The position numbers and the translations under genes are program-made. The notes beneath the pieces are model-generated. The model worked only from the letters and a program-made list of their open reading frames with translations, was not told the origin of the DNA and did not search any database. From NCBI RefSeq assembly GCF_001187725.1, contig NZ_LGIQ01000020.1, positions 48,574-112,573 of the forward strand: 64,000 nucleotides of DNA, in the 5' to 3' direction. This stretch comes from Brevibacillus reuszeri (GTDB lineage: Bacteria; Bacillota; Bacilli; Brevibacillales; Brevibacillaceae). Below are positions 17,340 to 25,837 of the stretch, piece by piece; position 1 is the first letter of the stretch, and the number at the start of each line of letters is the position of its first letter.

Positions 17340-17496
17340 ATTCCCCCTACTTTGGCCGAAGCGATAATGGAACCAGACTATCAAAAAACCAATGACGAAT
17401 GGTAGCAGGTTCCTGTCGAGAGCACATGTCGGATGGACAATAATCGTTCGACACATTGTTCATGGTATGCGTCGATAAAAAGGAGTAGAACAACGA

Positions 17497-17540
17497 CAAA
17501 AAAGCGGGAAATCCACGAAAGTCGTGATTTCCCGCTTTTA
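17497..17540 (-). terminator. Terminator of metS-tatD
   Basis: A long stem AAGCGGGAAATC...GATTTCCCGCTT directly after the tatD stop, with TTTT following on the minus strand. Confidence 0.85.
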
Positions 17541-17541
17541 T

Positions 17542-18312
17542 TTATTTGCTCAATCGAAACAAACGCTTGGCATTGTCTGAAGTAATTTGTGCCATTTCTT
17601 CGTAGGACAGGCCACGAATGTTCGCCATCTCCTCGCAGACATAGCGCACGTAGCCACTCTCATTTCGCTTGCCACGGAACGGATGTGGCGTGAGATACGG
17701 GCAATCCGTTTCTATCAACAGCTTGCCCAGCGGTACTTTGGCCGCTACCTCTTTTGGCTGCTTGGCATTTTTGAAAGTGAGCGGTCCCCCGAACGAAATG
17801 TAGAAGTTCATATCGAGAGCGAGCTTGGCAGTTTCCCAGCTGCCCGAGAAGCAGTGCATGATCCCGCCCACATCGGCAGCCTTCTCTTCTTTCAAAATGG
17901 TCAAAACGTCCTGATGGGCGTCCCGATTGTGAATAATGATCGGCATGTCGAGCTTGCGCGCAAGGCGTATCTGCTTGCGGAACACCTCTGCCTGAACATC
18001 TTTCGGCGATGTATCCCAATAGTAATCAAGACCCATTTCGCCCAAGCCTACGACTTTTGGATGACGACTCAGCTCCTCAATCCATTCCAGATGCTCATCC
18101 GTCATGTCCTTGGCGTCCTGAGGGTGCCAACCAATGACTGCATAAATAAAGTCATGGGCTTCTGCCAGCTCCATGCAGGTCGGGATCGTCTCTGCATTAA
18201 AACCGATGTTTACAATCGTACTGACGCCATTTTCCCTCGCGCGGGCGATGACTTCTTCCCGATCCTCGTCAAATTCCTTTGCATTCAAATGCGCGTGCGT
18301 TTCAAATAACAC
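17542..18312 (-). CDS. tatD: TatD family metal-dependent deoxyribonuclease
   Basis: A 256-residue TIM-barrel hydrolase with ETHAHLN at the N-terminus (metal His), GEMGLDYYWD, HNRDA, HCFSG and ETDCPYLTPHP. TatD enzymes are Mg-dependent 3'-5' nucleases implicated in DNA repair or tRNA turnover. The start is GTG at 18312 with GGAAGGA upstream. It lies 27 bp after metS, and the shared terminator shows one operon, as in Bacillus. Confidence 0.93.
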   Translation of the reverse strand: MLFETHAHLNAKEFDEDREEVIARARENGVSTIVNIGFNAETIPTCMELAEAHDFIYAVIGWHPQDAKDMTDEHLEWIEELSRHPKVVGLGEMGLDYYWDTSPKDVQAEVFRKQIRLARKLDMPIIIHNRDAHQDVLTILKEEKAADVGGIMHCFSGSWETAKLALDMNFYISFGGPLTFKNAKQPKEVAAKVPLGKLLIETDCPYLTPHPFRGKRNESGYVRYVCEEMANIRGLSYEEMAQITSDNAKRLFRLSK

Positions 18313-18339
18313 AGCTGGTCCTTCCTTTCCTGCCCCTTG

Positions 18340-20370
18340 TTACTTCACGATTGCTCCGTTTGGCATGCCTTCGTCTACGGTAGCAAGTGTCAGCTGATCT
18401 CCTGCGGATGCTGCCAAAATCATGCCTTGGGACATTTCTCCACGCAGTTTTACCGGCTTGAGGTTGGCAACCAGAATAACCTTTTTGCCCACCATATCTT
18501 CCGGAGTATAGTACTTGGCAATACCGGAAACAACCTGACGCTTTTCGTAGCCGAGATCCAATTGAAGAATCAGCAGCTTATCAGCATTTGGGTGTTTCGC
18601 ACATTCTACGACCTGTGCCACACGCAGCTCTACTTTGCCAAAATCATCGATGCCGATCTCGTCTTTTGCATCAGCTGGCTTTTCCGCTTGGGTCGCTTCG
18701 GGTTGGTTTGCAGTTGTTTCGCTCACAGCTGGTTCCCCTTTCAACGCATCCTGCTTTTTCTTGTTTTCTTCTGCCTGACGGCGTGCTTCTGCTGTCGATT
18801 CATCGATGAATGCCAGCTCGGCTTGAACGTCCAGACGCGGGAACAGCAGCTCTTTACGACTAACGGTGCTGCCTGCTGGCAGTCCACCCCATACACCTGC
18901 GGATTCCCAGCTTGTCGCTTCGGCATTACCCAAAATACCCAATTGGTCCCAAATTTTCGCAGGGGCCTTGGTCATGAATGGCTGGATGAGCACGGAGCTG
19001 ATCCGAATGCTTTCTGCGAGGTTATACATTACGGTTGCCAGGCGTCCTTTTGTTTCCTCGGACTTGGCAAGGTTCCACGGCATCGTTTCATCGATGTATT
19101 TATTCGTTCTTCCCACCAGCTCCCAGATGTGAGCAAGCGCGTTGCTGAAGCGCATTTCTTCCATATGCTCCTCAACCAGACCTTTGGTTTTTTGCGCCAG
19201 AGAGATCAGGCTGTCATCCGGTTCTCCTGCATCCTCGGCAGCCGGAACAACTCCATCAAAGTATTTTTCGATCATGGTTGCGGTACGGCTCAAAAGGTTA
19301 CCGATGTCGTTTGCCAGGTCATAGTTCAAACGTTGTACAAACGATTCAGGTGTGAAGATACCGTCTTGACCAAAATTGATTTCACGAAGCAGGAAGTAAC
19401 GAACGCCGTCAGAACCATAACGGTCGATTAACAGCTTCGGATCAATCACGTTCCCTTTTGATTTGGACATTTTTCCATCTGGCATCAAGAGCCAGCCGTG
19501 ACCAAAGATTTGTTTTGGCAGTGGAACGTCGAGAGCCATCAACAGGATTGGCCAGTAAATCGTATGGAAGCGCAAAATGTCCTTCCCTACCATGTGAATA
19601 TTGGCAGGCCAGAAACGGCGATACTTGCTGTCGTCATCGGACAGATAGCCAAGCGCGGAAATGTAGTTGGTCAAAGCATCGATCCACACGTAAATGACAT
19701 GCTCCGGATCGCTTGGTACTTTAATCCCCCAGTCGAATGTGCTGCGGGATACAGACAAATCCTGCAGCCCTGGTTTGAGGAAGTTGTTGATCATTTCATT
19801 GCGGCGGCTCTCTGGCTGGATAAACTCAGGATTGGCCTCAATATGCTGAAGCAGTCTGTCTTGATATTTGGACATGCGGAAGAAGTAGTTTTTCTCCTTC
19901 ACTTTTTTCACTTCACGACCGCAGTCTGGGCAGATGTAGCCTTTGTCCGTCTTACATTGTGTTTCTGTCCAGAACGCCTCGTCCGGTACACAGTAATAGC
20001 CTTCGTACTCGCCCAAATAAATATCTCCTTGGTCGAGCAAGCGCTGGAATACTTTTTGTACCACGTCTTTGTGGCGAGGCTGTGTCGTTCGAATAAAATC
20101 GTCATAGGAAATGTCGAGCTTGTTCCACAAGTCCTTGATCCAATCGACAACCGGATCAATAAATTCGAGTGGCTGCTTGCCATCCTCGGCTGCGCGCTCC
20201 TGAAGTTTTTGACCATGCTCATCTGTACCTGTCAGGTAGTAAACGTCATAGCCCTGCAAACGCTTGAAGCGTGCCATCGCGTCACATGCAATTGTGGTGT
20301 AGGCATTCCCAATGTGCAGCTTGTTGCTTGGATAATAAATCGGTGTGGTAATGTAATAAGTCGGTTTCAT
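18340..20370 (-). CDS. metS: Methionyl-tRNA synthetase
   Basis: A 676-residue class I synthetase. It has the HIGH-type motif HIGN (19-22), CPDCGR in the zinc insertion and KMSKS in GKMSKSKGN. An extra C-terminal tRNA-binding OB fold (EIGIDDFGKVELRVAQV...) is tethered by an Ala/Glu-rich linker. It is the dimeric, Bacillus-type enzyme. Expression is governed by a Met-specific T-box leader (20400-20700). Confidence 0.98.
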   Translation of the reverse strand: MKPTYYITTPIYYPSNKLHIGNAYTTIACDAMARFKRLQGYDVYYLTGTDEHGQKLQERAAEDGKQPLEFIDPVVDWIKDLWNKLDISYDDFIRTTQPRHKDVVQKVFQRLLDQGDIYLGEYEGYYCVPDEAFWTETQCKTDKGYICPDCGREVKKVKEKNYFFRMSKYQDRLLQHIEANPEFIQPESRRNEMINNFLKPGLQDLSVSRSTFDWGIKVPSDPEHVIYVWIDALTNYISALGYLSDDDSKYRRFWPANIHMVGKDILRFHTIYWPILLMALDVPLPKQIFGHGWLLMPDGKMSKSKGNVIDPKLLIDRYGSDGVRYFLLREINFGQDGIFTPESFVQRLNYDLANDIGNLLSRTATMIEKYFDGVVPAAEDAGEPDDSLISLAQKTKGLVEEHMEEMRFSNALAHIWELVGRTNKYIDETMPWNLAKSEETKGRLATVMYNLAESIRISSVLIQPFMTKAPAKIWDQLGILGNAEATSWESAGVWGGLPAGSTVSRKELLFPRLDVQAELAFIDESTAEARRQAEENKKKQDALKGEPAVSETTANQPEATQAEKPADAKDEIGIDDFGKVELRVAQVVECAKHPNADKLLILQLDLGYEKRQVVSGIAKYYTPEDMVGKKVILVANLKPVKLRGEMSQGMILAASAGDQLTLATVDEGMPNGAIVK

Positions 20371-20411
20371 TGCAACATATCTCCTCCTATTTACGTTTTA
20401 AAAAAAGGAAA

Positions 20412-20700
20412 AGCCCACCCCAAATAAATTGGGGCGAGCTCTATCTCGCGGTACCACCCAAAAGCTCCATTCCCTCACGGATAATGGACTTGGCGAGTCA
20501 AAAGTGACTCGACCCGTAACGTGGGCATACGCTGTAGACTACTGCGAACAGTCAAGCCGTCGCTCGTTCATCTACAGGACTCAGGGTCCATGTTCAGCAT
20601 GCTCGCTTATACCGGTTTTCAGCTAGCCCGGCTCTCTGGAATAAGGAGTATCCGCTTACTCTTCCCATCATGGTCGTTCATTATAGGAATGCCTCATTTA
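20412..20700 (-). promoter_or_regulatory. T-box riboswitch with Met specifier, metS leader
   Basis: On the minus strand the leader shows the hallmark T-box word TGGTACCGCG (about 20447-20457), followed by a terminator whose stem pairs GCCCCAA with TTGGGGT before TTTTCCTTTTTTT. Stem I contains AAGAGTAA, CAGAGAGCCGGG and a specifier segment GAACATGGACC with the ATG codon at 20591-20589. Uncharged tRNA-Met should stabilise the antiterminator and allow metS transcription. Confidence 0.92.
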
Positions 20701-20706
20701 TCCTCT

Positions 20707-20734
20707 ATTGTACACGACCAATATGTTTTGTAAA
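20707..20734 (-). promoter_or_regulatory. Sigma-A promoter of the metS T-box leader
   Basis: TTTACA and TACAAT on the minus strand with a 16-bp spacer, immediately upstream of the T-box stem I. Confidence 0.65.
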
Positions 20735-20802
20735 CATCCTCCTTGCGCCTTTTTACAGAAACAAAACGGTCATGAACGTTTTGTTTAACCGCAAGCGGTT
20801 AC

Positions 20803-20845
20803 ATCCACTTTTATGAAAAACGTCACGTCGTTTTTCACAGAAAAA
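20803..20845. repeat. Dispersed hairpin repeat, copy 1
   Basis: A 43-bp element containing TGAAAAACG...CGTTTTTCA. It matches the copy at 43021-43063 at 37 of 43 positions. It lies in the metS-abrB gap beside two other small inverted repeats (ACAAAACG...CGTTTTGT at about 20761-20784 and AACCGCAAGCGGTT at about 20787-20800). Confidence 0.65.
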
Positions 20846-20907
20846 GATTGATTTTACAAGAAAAGACAATGACAAAAATAGGACAAAGTGGGAAAATAAG
20901 GTTTATT

Positions 20908-20935
20908 TGTCGAACAAACTCGATATTATTCGACA
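20908..20935. promoter_or_regulatory. Pair of Spo0A boxes upstream of abrB
   Basis: TGTCGAA at 20908-20914 and its inverted copy TTCGACA at 20929-20935 are exact 7-mer 0A boxes, about 150 bp before the abrB promoter. Confidence 0.55.
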
Positions 20936-21083
20936 TAATACGACGTTAAATTCAAGTCATAATCCCAGTAAATTTTATCCATAAAAATTTCCAGATTGTT
21001 GAAGACATATAACAAAACGTTGATAAATCAATCTTTTCATTTTCTAAAAACGCTTTTGTTTTCAAGGAATTGTCAAAATGATG

Positions 21084-21112
21084 TTGACACCTTTGGGAAT
21101 CGCTGGTATGAT
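21084..21112 (+). promoter_or_regulatory. Sigma-A promoter of abrB
   Basis: TTGACA and TATGAT with a 17-bp spacer. A leader of about 85 nt precedes the abrB start. Confidence 0.85.
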
Positions 21113-21127
21113 GATCCCAACAGAAAA

Positions 21128-21175
21128 TGTCGAATATTGACGATTAACCATATATGCGTACCAATAGGATCGACA
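21128..21175 (+). promoter_or_regulatory. Spo0A box(es) just downstream of the abrB promoter
   Basis: TGTCGAA at 21128-21134 is a perfect 0A box about 10 nt past the predicted start. A one-mismatch inverted copy (ATCGACA) is at 21169-21175. Position downstream of the promoter is the classic arrangement for Spo0A repression of abrB. Confidence 0.65.
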
Positions 21176-21203
21176 TATCCACATTTTAGGAGGAGAAATC
21201 ATT

Positions 21204-21455
21204 ATGATGAAATCAACAGGTATTGTTCGTAAAGTGGACGAGTTGGGCCGTGTAGTTATTCCAATCGAATTGCGCCGTACACTTGGCATCGCAGAAAAAG
21301 ACGCTTTGGAAATCTATGTAGATGGCGAGCGCATCATCCTGAAAAAGTACGAGCCTGCATGCATCTTCTGTGGTAACGCTGATCGAGTATCTCATTTTAA
21401 AGGTAAAATTGTTTGCCAAGACTGTCTGACTGAAATGCCGGTAGTAAAACGCTAA
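21204..21455 (+). CDS. abrB: Transition-state regulator AbrB
   Basis: An 83-residue transcription factor. Residues 1-50 are nearly identical to Bacillus AbrB (STGIVRKVDELGRVVIPIELRRTLGIAEKDALEIYVDGERIILKKY). The C-terminal part differs: CIFC and CQDC pairs (about 54-57 and 72-75) form a probable zinc knuckle instead of the Bacillus dimerisation domain. AbrB represses post-exponential genes during growth. The start ATG follows AGGAGGAG. Spo0A boxes around the promoter and an adjacent metS on the other strand match Bacillus synteny. Confidence 0.96.
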   Translation: MMKSTGIVRKVDELGRVVIPIELRRTLGIAEKDALEIYVDGERIILKKYEPACIFCGNADRVSHFKGKIVCQDCLTEMPVVKR

Positions 21456-21475
21456 TTTTAGTCTTTACATATAGG

Positions 21476-21516
21476 AAGCCTTCGAAGGTGGACAAGCCCT
21501 TCGAAGGCTTATTTTT
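21476..21516 (+). terminator. Terminator of abrB
   Basis: Stem AAGCCTTCGAAGG/CCTTCGAAGGCTT followed by ATTTTTAT on the plus strand. Confidence 0.9.
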
Positions 21517-21567
21517 ATGAGAAAATCGGGCGACACCACGAAAAAAAGCTGACCTGTTTGGCCAGCT

Positions 21568-22455
21568 CTATTCTTCCTCCGCATGACGGTGGTATTCATT
21601 ATAGATATCCCGTTTTGCTACATCGCGATCATCAGCCGTCTGCTTGATCGCTTCCTTTTTTGTCATGCCTTGCGTACAGTAATGATCGACATGCTCTACC
21701 ACACTGAGCGCAGTCCACCACAGAGCCTCGTCTGCTTCATCCTCCAGCGGCCCTGTATACCCTTCTACGATCAGGCAAAATTCGCCTCGCGTTTCGCCCT
21801 CCTGCAGCCAAGCGATCAGCTCGTCCAGCGTCCCGCGGACAAACTCTTCGTATCGCTTAGTCAGCTCTCTCGCCAAAACCGCGCGACGATTTCCCCAAGC
21901 ATCCCGAATGGCAGCCAGCGTCTTTTCAATGCGATGTGGCGCTTCATAAAAAATCAGCGTCTCCTGGTATCGCTTGAGCCTTTCCAGCTCCTCGCGACGC
22001 TCCTTGTTTTCGCGCCCCATAAAACCGCAAAACACAAAGCGCTCTGTCGGCAGCCCCGACGCGATTAGTGCAGTCAGCGCTGCATTCGCACCTGGAACAG
22101 GGATGACTGGATAACCTGCCTCTGTCGCGTCACGTACCAACTCAGCTCCAGGGTCCGAAATAGCAGGCAAGCCAGCGTCGCTCACCAACGCTATTTTTTT
22201 GCCTTCTGCCAGCCATTGCAGCAAGCCGCTCCCACTTGCTTCCTTATTATGCTCATGATAGCTCACGGTTCGTTTTTCAATTTGAAAATGATTCAGGAGC
22301 TTTCTCGTCTGACGGGTATCTTCGCAAGCGATAACATCGACTGATCGCAGCGTTTCCAGACAACGGACTGTAATATCGTCCAAATTACCAATCGGTGTTG
22401 CCACCAGATAAAGGACACCTGTGTCTTCTGAAGCAAAGCTGCGTTGTACGTTCAT
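21568..22455 (-). CDS. rsmI: 16S rRNA (cytidine-1402-2'-O)-methyltransferase
   Basis: A 295-residue tetrapyrrole-methylase-fold SAM enzyme: LYLVATPIGNLDDIT, CEDTRQTRKLL, LVSDAGLPAISDPG, GANAALTALIASGLPTERF and FYEAPHRI. RsmI 2'-O-methylates C1402 in the ribosomal P site. It overlaps the end of yazA by 4 bp. In Bacillus it is yabC/yraL at the same place. The C-terminal extension (DUF-like, about 230-295) is present. Confidence 0.96.
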   Translation of the reverse strand: MNVQRSFASEDTGVLYLVATPIGNLDDITVRCLETLRSVDVIACEDTRQTRKLLNHFQIEKRTVSYHEHNKEASGSGLLQWLAEGKKIALVSDAGLPAISDPGAELVRDATEAGYPVIPVPGANAALTALIASGLPTERFVFCGFMGRENKERREELERLKRYQETLIFYEAPHRIEKTLAAIRDAWGNRRAVLARELTKRYEEFVRGTLDELIAWLQEGETRGEFCLIVEGYTGPLEDEADEALWWTALSVVEHVDHYCTQGMTKKEAIKQTADDRDVAKRDIYNEYHRHAEEE

Positions 22456-22820
22456 CGTGAGTCCCTCCCTCCTGCTGTGACCTCATTGCCTTCCATACTC
22501 TTTTGACATGCCGTATCCTGGTGATCAAGCATAGCGGCAATCAATTCTTCTTTTTTCGGGCGAGGCAGCCGTTTGATGGCTTCTTCCCGTTTCAATCCCC
22601 AGGAGCGATCTGTGCCTTCTTCCCAATAAAGCATGGCAACAGGGCCTCGTCCCCGGGTGTATTTCGCTCCCTTGCCTTCATTATGTGCACGAAGCCGTCG
22701 CAACAGCTCGGTAGTGTACCCTGTATAGAGGCTGTTGTCCGCACAGCAAAGGATGTAGACAAAGTGACTTTTATGTGAGGGAATCGCGTCTTCCGAAATA
22801 GATTTCTCGTAGTTCTTCAC
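22452..22820 (-). CDS. yazA: GIY-YIG nuclease-domain protein YazA
   Basis: A protein of about 122 residues with a GIY-YIG domain (FVYILCCADNSLYTGYT, LRRLRAHNEGKGAKYTRGRGP). This is the UPF0213/YhbQ group whose cellular role is undefined. GTG at 22820 is chosen because GGAGAGG stands 6 nt before it; upstream TTG (22847) and ATG (22835) starts are possible. The start overlaps the end of yabB by about 50 bp. It sits in the yabB-yazA-rsmI order of Bacillus. Confidence 0.9.
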   Translation of the reverse strand: MKNYEKSISEDAIPSHKSHFVYILCCADNSLYTGYTTELLRRLRAHNEGKGAKYTRGRGPVAMLYWEEGTDRSWGLKREEAIKRLPRPKKEELIAAMLDHQDTACQKSMEGNEVTAGGRDSR

Positions 22821-23538
22821 AGTATTCCTCTCCATTTTCGTAGACAATCAACGGCGGCCCGATTCTCAGCTCAGGCTTGCCTCCCCTCATCCCCTCGATG
22901 AGGACCATGTTTGGTTCCGCTTCTCTGCGCGGATATACCAGCCGCATCCGTTTCGGCTCGATTCCGTACTGACGCATCAGCGAAATGATATCGATCAGAC
23001 GAGTAGAACGGTGCACCATCGCTAGCTTGCCACCCGTTTTCAACAGCTGGCTGCCAACCCGAACCACATCCTCCAGCGAGAGCATGATTTCGTGTCTGGC
23101 AATGGCAAAATGCTCGCTGATATTTTTTTCACCACTGGTAGCAGGCATATACGGCGGATTGCAAGTAATGAGATCGAACTGACCATGACCGAACCGTGAG
23201 ACTGCTTCCTTTACATCGCCGTGGTGCATCGTTATCCGCTCTTCCAGCCCATTTAGCTTCACGTTGCGGCTTGCCATGCTAAACAGGCGCTCTTGAATTT
23301 CGATGCCTTCGAATTTGGCTTCTGGAGTACGTGTCGTCATGATCAGCGGGATCGCGCCATTTCCTGTACAGAAATCCAGAATTCGTCCCCTTTTTGGTGC
23401 AGAAGCAAAGCGCGCCAGCAATACCGCGTCCATCGAAAAGCAAAACACTTCATGACTTTGAATGATTTTCAGTTCGTGAGTCAATAAATCGTCAATGCGC
23501 TCTGATTCAAAAAGAGGCACGCCTGTGACTGGTTCCAT
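22771..23538 (-). CDS. yabB: tRNA1(Val) (adenine-37-N6)-methyltransferase-like protein YabB
   Basis: A 255-residue Rossmann methyltransferase with SAM site LDFCTGNGAIPLI and catalytic NPPY in ITCNPPYMPA. It belongs to the TrmN6/YfiC group that N6-methylates adenine in tRNA. The ribosome site AAGGAA is 6 nt before ATG. The terminator at 23574-23611 lies upstream, so yabB-yazA-rsmI may have a promoter I could not pin down. Confidence 0.9.
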   Translation of the reverse strand: MEPVTGVPLFESERIDDLLTHELKIIQSHEVFCFSMDAVLLARFASAPKRGRILDFCTGNGAIPLIMTTRTPEAKFEGIEIQERLFSMASRNVKLNGLEERITMHHGDVKEAVSRFGHGQFDLITCNPPYMPATSGEKNISEHFAIARHEIMLSLEDVVRVGSQLLKTGGKLAMVHRSTRLIDIISLMRQYGIEPKRMRLVYPRREAEPNMVLIEGMRGGKPELRIGPPLIVYENGEEYCEELREIYFGRRDSLT

Positions 23539-23573
23539 CTGTTGTTCCTTCCTTCATCTATTTACTTCTCTTT

Positions 23574-23611
23574 GAAAAAGCGACCTGACACGAGGCCCAG
23601 GTCGCTTTTTC
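23574..23611. terminator. Terminator after yabA
   Basis: Stem AGCGACCTG/CAGGTCGCT bordered by A- and T-runs, so it works on both strands. It closes the unit ending in yabA. Confidence 0.85.
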
Positions 23612-23622
23612 TTACACACCGT

Positions 23623-23994
23623 TTATTTTTGAGGGCCTCCGCTCAGAAACGAGAGACAGAAGAGGCAATCTCCTTCTTTACGTAGGCTTCCAAAATGCAC
23701 ATTGCAGATATGAAATCCTTCTGCGTACAGCCTGGCCAGATTGTCATATCCTTCTCCGACTACGGCCTTCTTGGCTTTTTCCTTCGCAACAGGGCTTATT
23801 CCCTTTTGCTTCGCTTGGGACCCTGTCTTCTTTTTGTCCAGTCGGTTGCGAAGGTGCTGGTTTTCAACGAGTAATTGGGCATTTTCCTCCATCAAAACGA
23901 CGATGACGTCTTTCAACTCACCGATCTCTTTGTACAGGTCCCCAATTCGTTCTTCAATGCTCGCCATTTTGACGAAGATTTCCCGTTTGTCCAC
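23623..23994 (-). CDS. yabA: Replication initiation control protein YabA
   Basis: A 123-residue protein with an N-terminal leucine-zipper coiled coil (about 5-55), a Lys-rich linker and a C-terminal zinc motif (FHICNVHFGSLRKEGDCLFCLSFL). YabA binds DnaA and DnaN and restrains over-initiation. The start is GTG at 23994 with GAGGTGAGC upstream. It stands between ricT and yabB as in Bacillus. Confidence 0.94.
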   Translation of the reverse strand: MDKREIFVKMASIEERIGDLYKEIGELKDVIVVLMEENAQLLVENQHLRNRLDKKKTGSQAKQKGISPVAKEKAKKAVVGEGYDNLARLYAEGFHICNVHFGSLRKEGDCLFCLSFLSGGPQK

Positions 23995-24022
23995 TAGCTC
24001 ACCTCTCCCCTACCCCCACGAC

Positions 24023-24838
24023 TTATTCAAAAGTGGGGAGCCCTATCGCAATCTCATCAAGTCCAAACTCTGTAATCCGTTTGTCGATCGAAAGCTCTAC
24101 TTGGACGGATTGGTCCAGTACGTTAACAGACACGACGCGTCCATGCCCCATCGGGGTCGTTACCACTTTACCAACATCAGGCATTTCATCGCGCGTGCTT
24201 TCATAGTTGTCGTTCTCGTATTTTAAACAGCACATCAACCGGCCACAAAGACCAGAGATTTTGGCTGGATTCAACGAAAGGTTTTGGTCCTTGGCCATTT
24301 TGATCGAGACAGGCTCAAAATCACCGAGGAACGTCGAACAGCAAAGCAGGCGTCCACAAGGTCCGATGCCGCCCAGCATTTTTGCTTCATCACGCACACC
24401 GATCTGACGAAGCTCAATACGCGTGCGAAATACAGAAGCCAAGTCTTTGACAAGCTCACGGAAATCGACTCTACCATCTGCCGTAAAATAAAAGATGATC
24501 TTGTTGCGGTCAAACGTGTACTCGACATCAACCAGCTTCATATCAAGCTTGTGTTCCTTGATCTTCGTCTGACATACCGCAAATGCATTCTTGGCAGCCT
24601 GCTTATTCTCGTCTACCTGCTTTGCATCCCGGTCATCTGCCATCCGAATTACCTTTTTAAGCGGCAAGACCACATCAGAATCAGCTACTTCCTTTTTGCC
24701 GATGACGACCTTCCCAAACTCGACCCCTCGCGCCGTTTCAACGATGACGGTGCAATCCTTCTCTATCGGCAGTCGGTCAGGGTCGAAATAATATATTTTG
24801 CCCGCCTTTTTAAAACGGACGCCAACAACCTCATACAA
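24023..24838 (-). CDS. ricT: RicT (YaaT), subunit of the RicAFT FeS complex
   Basis: A 271-residue PSP1-domain protein with conserved cysteine clusters GPCGRLLCC and GLCGRLMCCLKYE. With RicA and RicF it forms a complex carrying [4Fe-4S] clusters that affects RNase Y maturation of mRNAs and the phosphorelay to Spo0A. The start is TTG at 24838, 4 bp after holB, with GGAGGG 8 nt upstream. ricA and ricF are not in the window. Confidence 0.95.
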   Translation of the reverse strand: MYEVVGVRFKKAGKIYYFDPDRLPIEKDCTVIVETARGVEFGKVVIGKKEVADSDVVLPLKKVIRMADDRDAKQVDENKQAAKNAFAVCQTKIKEHKLDMKLVDVEYTFDRNKIIFYFTADGRVDFRELVKDLASVFRTRIELRQIGVRDEAKMLGGIGPCGRLLCCSTFLGDFEPVSIKMAKDQNLSLNPAKISGLCGRLMCCLKYENDNYESTRDEMPDVGKVVTTPMGHGRVVSVNVLDQSVQVELSIDKRITEFGLDEIAIGLPTFE

Positions 24839-24841
24839 GGG

Positions 24842-25822
24842 TTATCCCTCCTGGATTTGAAGAACCAACCGCTCAAGAGCCAACTGTGCGTTGGCATTTC
24901 GCTCTATCCGATTTTTCGTTTCCATGACCAAATCTATCCCATGCAAGAGCTCAGCTTTTGTCCATACCAGTGCTTGTCCTTGCAGCACATCCTGTTGGTC
25001 GCTGTTAATGAGATGGGCATGCCTGCCTACTTGCACGTACAGGATATCGCGCAGCCAAAGGATGAGCAAATCTAAAAAGAGGGGTAGTTCCTCCTTTATT
25101 TTGTCGCTCTTTTGCAACAAATCATGGATGGTAAAGAGCGCAGACGAATTGCGTTGTTTGCACTCATGCACCAATTGTATCACTAGATTTCTTAGCTGTG
25201 CAAACGATTCTGATTGGCTGAGCACCTTGGCTTCTTCCACATTTGTTGTAATGTGGGAAGCAACCTGTGCCATTCCTGCTAAAACCCCTTCTGCACGCAG
25301 TTCTTTTGCGATAGAATCCGCAGAAAGTGGGGAGAATTGTACAATTTGGCATCGGGATAAAATTGTTGGAAGCATCGCGTGGCTGTGCTCGGTTAACAGC
25401 AACGCGAGTACGCCTGCAGGTGGTTCCTCCAGAAACTTGAGCAGACTGTTGGCAGCCTGGGTGGTCATTTTATCAACGTGCTCGATGATGTATACCTTAT
25501 GCTGGGACTCAACGGCCCGCATTGCCATTTCTTTTTGCAGCGCCCTTATCTGATCAATTTTAATAGACGCGCCATCTGGTGTAATAAACAGCACATCGGG
25601 ATGATTGCCGCCCTCGATGCGTCTACATGTAACACAGGCCCCGCAGGCGTCAGCCTCCCTTTCCTGACAAAAAAGGGATTTCGCCAGATGCAGGGCCATC
25701 TGCTTCTTTCCCGCGCCTTTGGGACCGGCCAATAAATACGCGTGGGCCAGTCGCTCGTTGCGCAAGCTATGATATAAGAGCTCTGCCGCTCTTGGCTGCT
25801 GAGAAAAATGAGTCCATGTCAT
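24842..25822 (-). CDS. holB: DNA polymerase III subunit delta'
   Basis: A 326-residue AAA+ clamp-loader subunit with a P-loop-like GPKGAGKKQMA, a four-Cys zinc module (CQEREADACGACVTC) and SRC-type sensor text (LSRCQIVQFSPL). It works with DnaX (35.3-37.0 kb) to load the beta clamp. It is directly followed by ricT. Confidence 0.95.
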   Translation of the reverse strand: MTWTHFSQQPRAAELLYHSLRNERLAHAYLLAGPKGAGKKQMALHLAKSLFCQEREADACGACVTCRRIEGGNHPDVLFITPDGASIKIDQIRALQKEMAMRAVESQHKVYIIEHVDKMTTQAANSLLKFLEEPPAGVLALLLTEHSHAMLPTILSRCQIVQFSPLSADSIAKELRAEGVLAGMAQVASHITTNVEEAKVLSQSESFAQLRNLVIQLVHECKQRNSSALFTIHDLLQKSDKIKEELPLFLDLLILWLRDILYVQVGRHAHLINSDQQDVLQGQALVWTKAELLHGIDLVMETKNRIERNANAQLALERLVLQIQEG

Positions 25823-25837
25823 GATGTTTCACACCTA

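Noticed and set aside
17204..17541. Possible c-di-AMP riboswitch in the yabE leader
   Set aside because: Some GGGGGAA and GCCGGG words appear, but the conserved order of the ydaO/yuaA class is absent and a sigma-A promoter occupies the same bases.
18337..20427. Two long plus-strand frames (364 and 309 codons) opposite metS
   Set aside because: Antisense shadows of metS; compositions are atypical and no start signals were seen.
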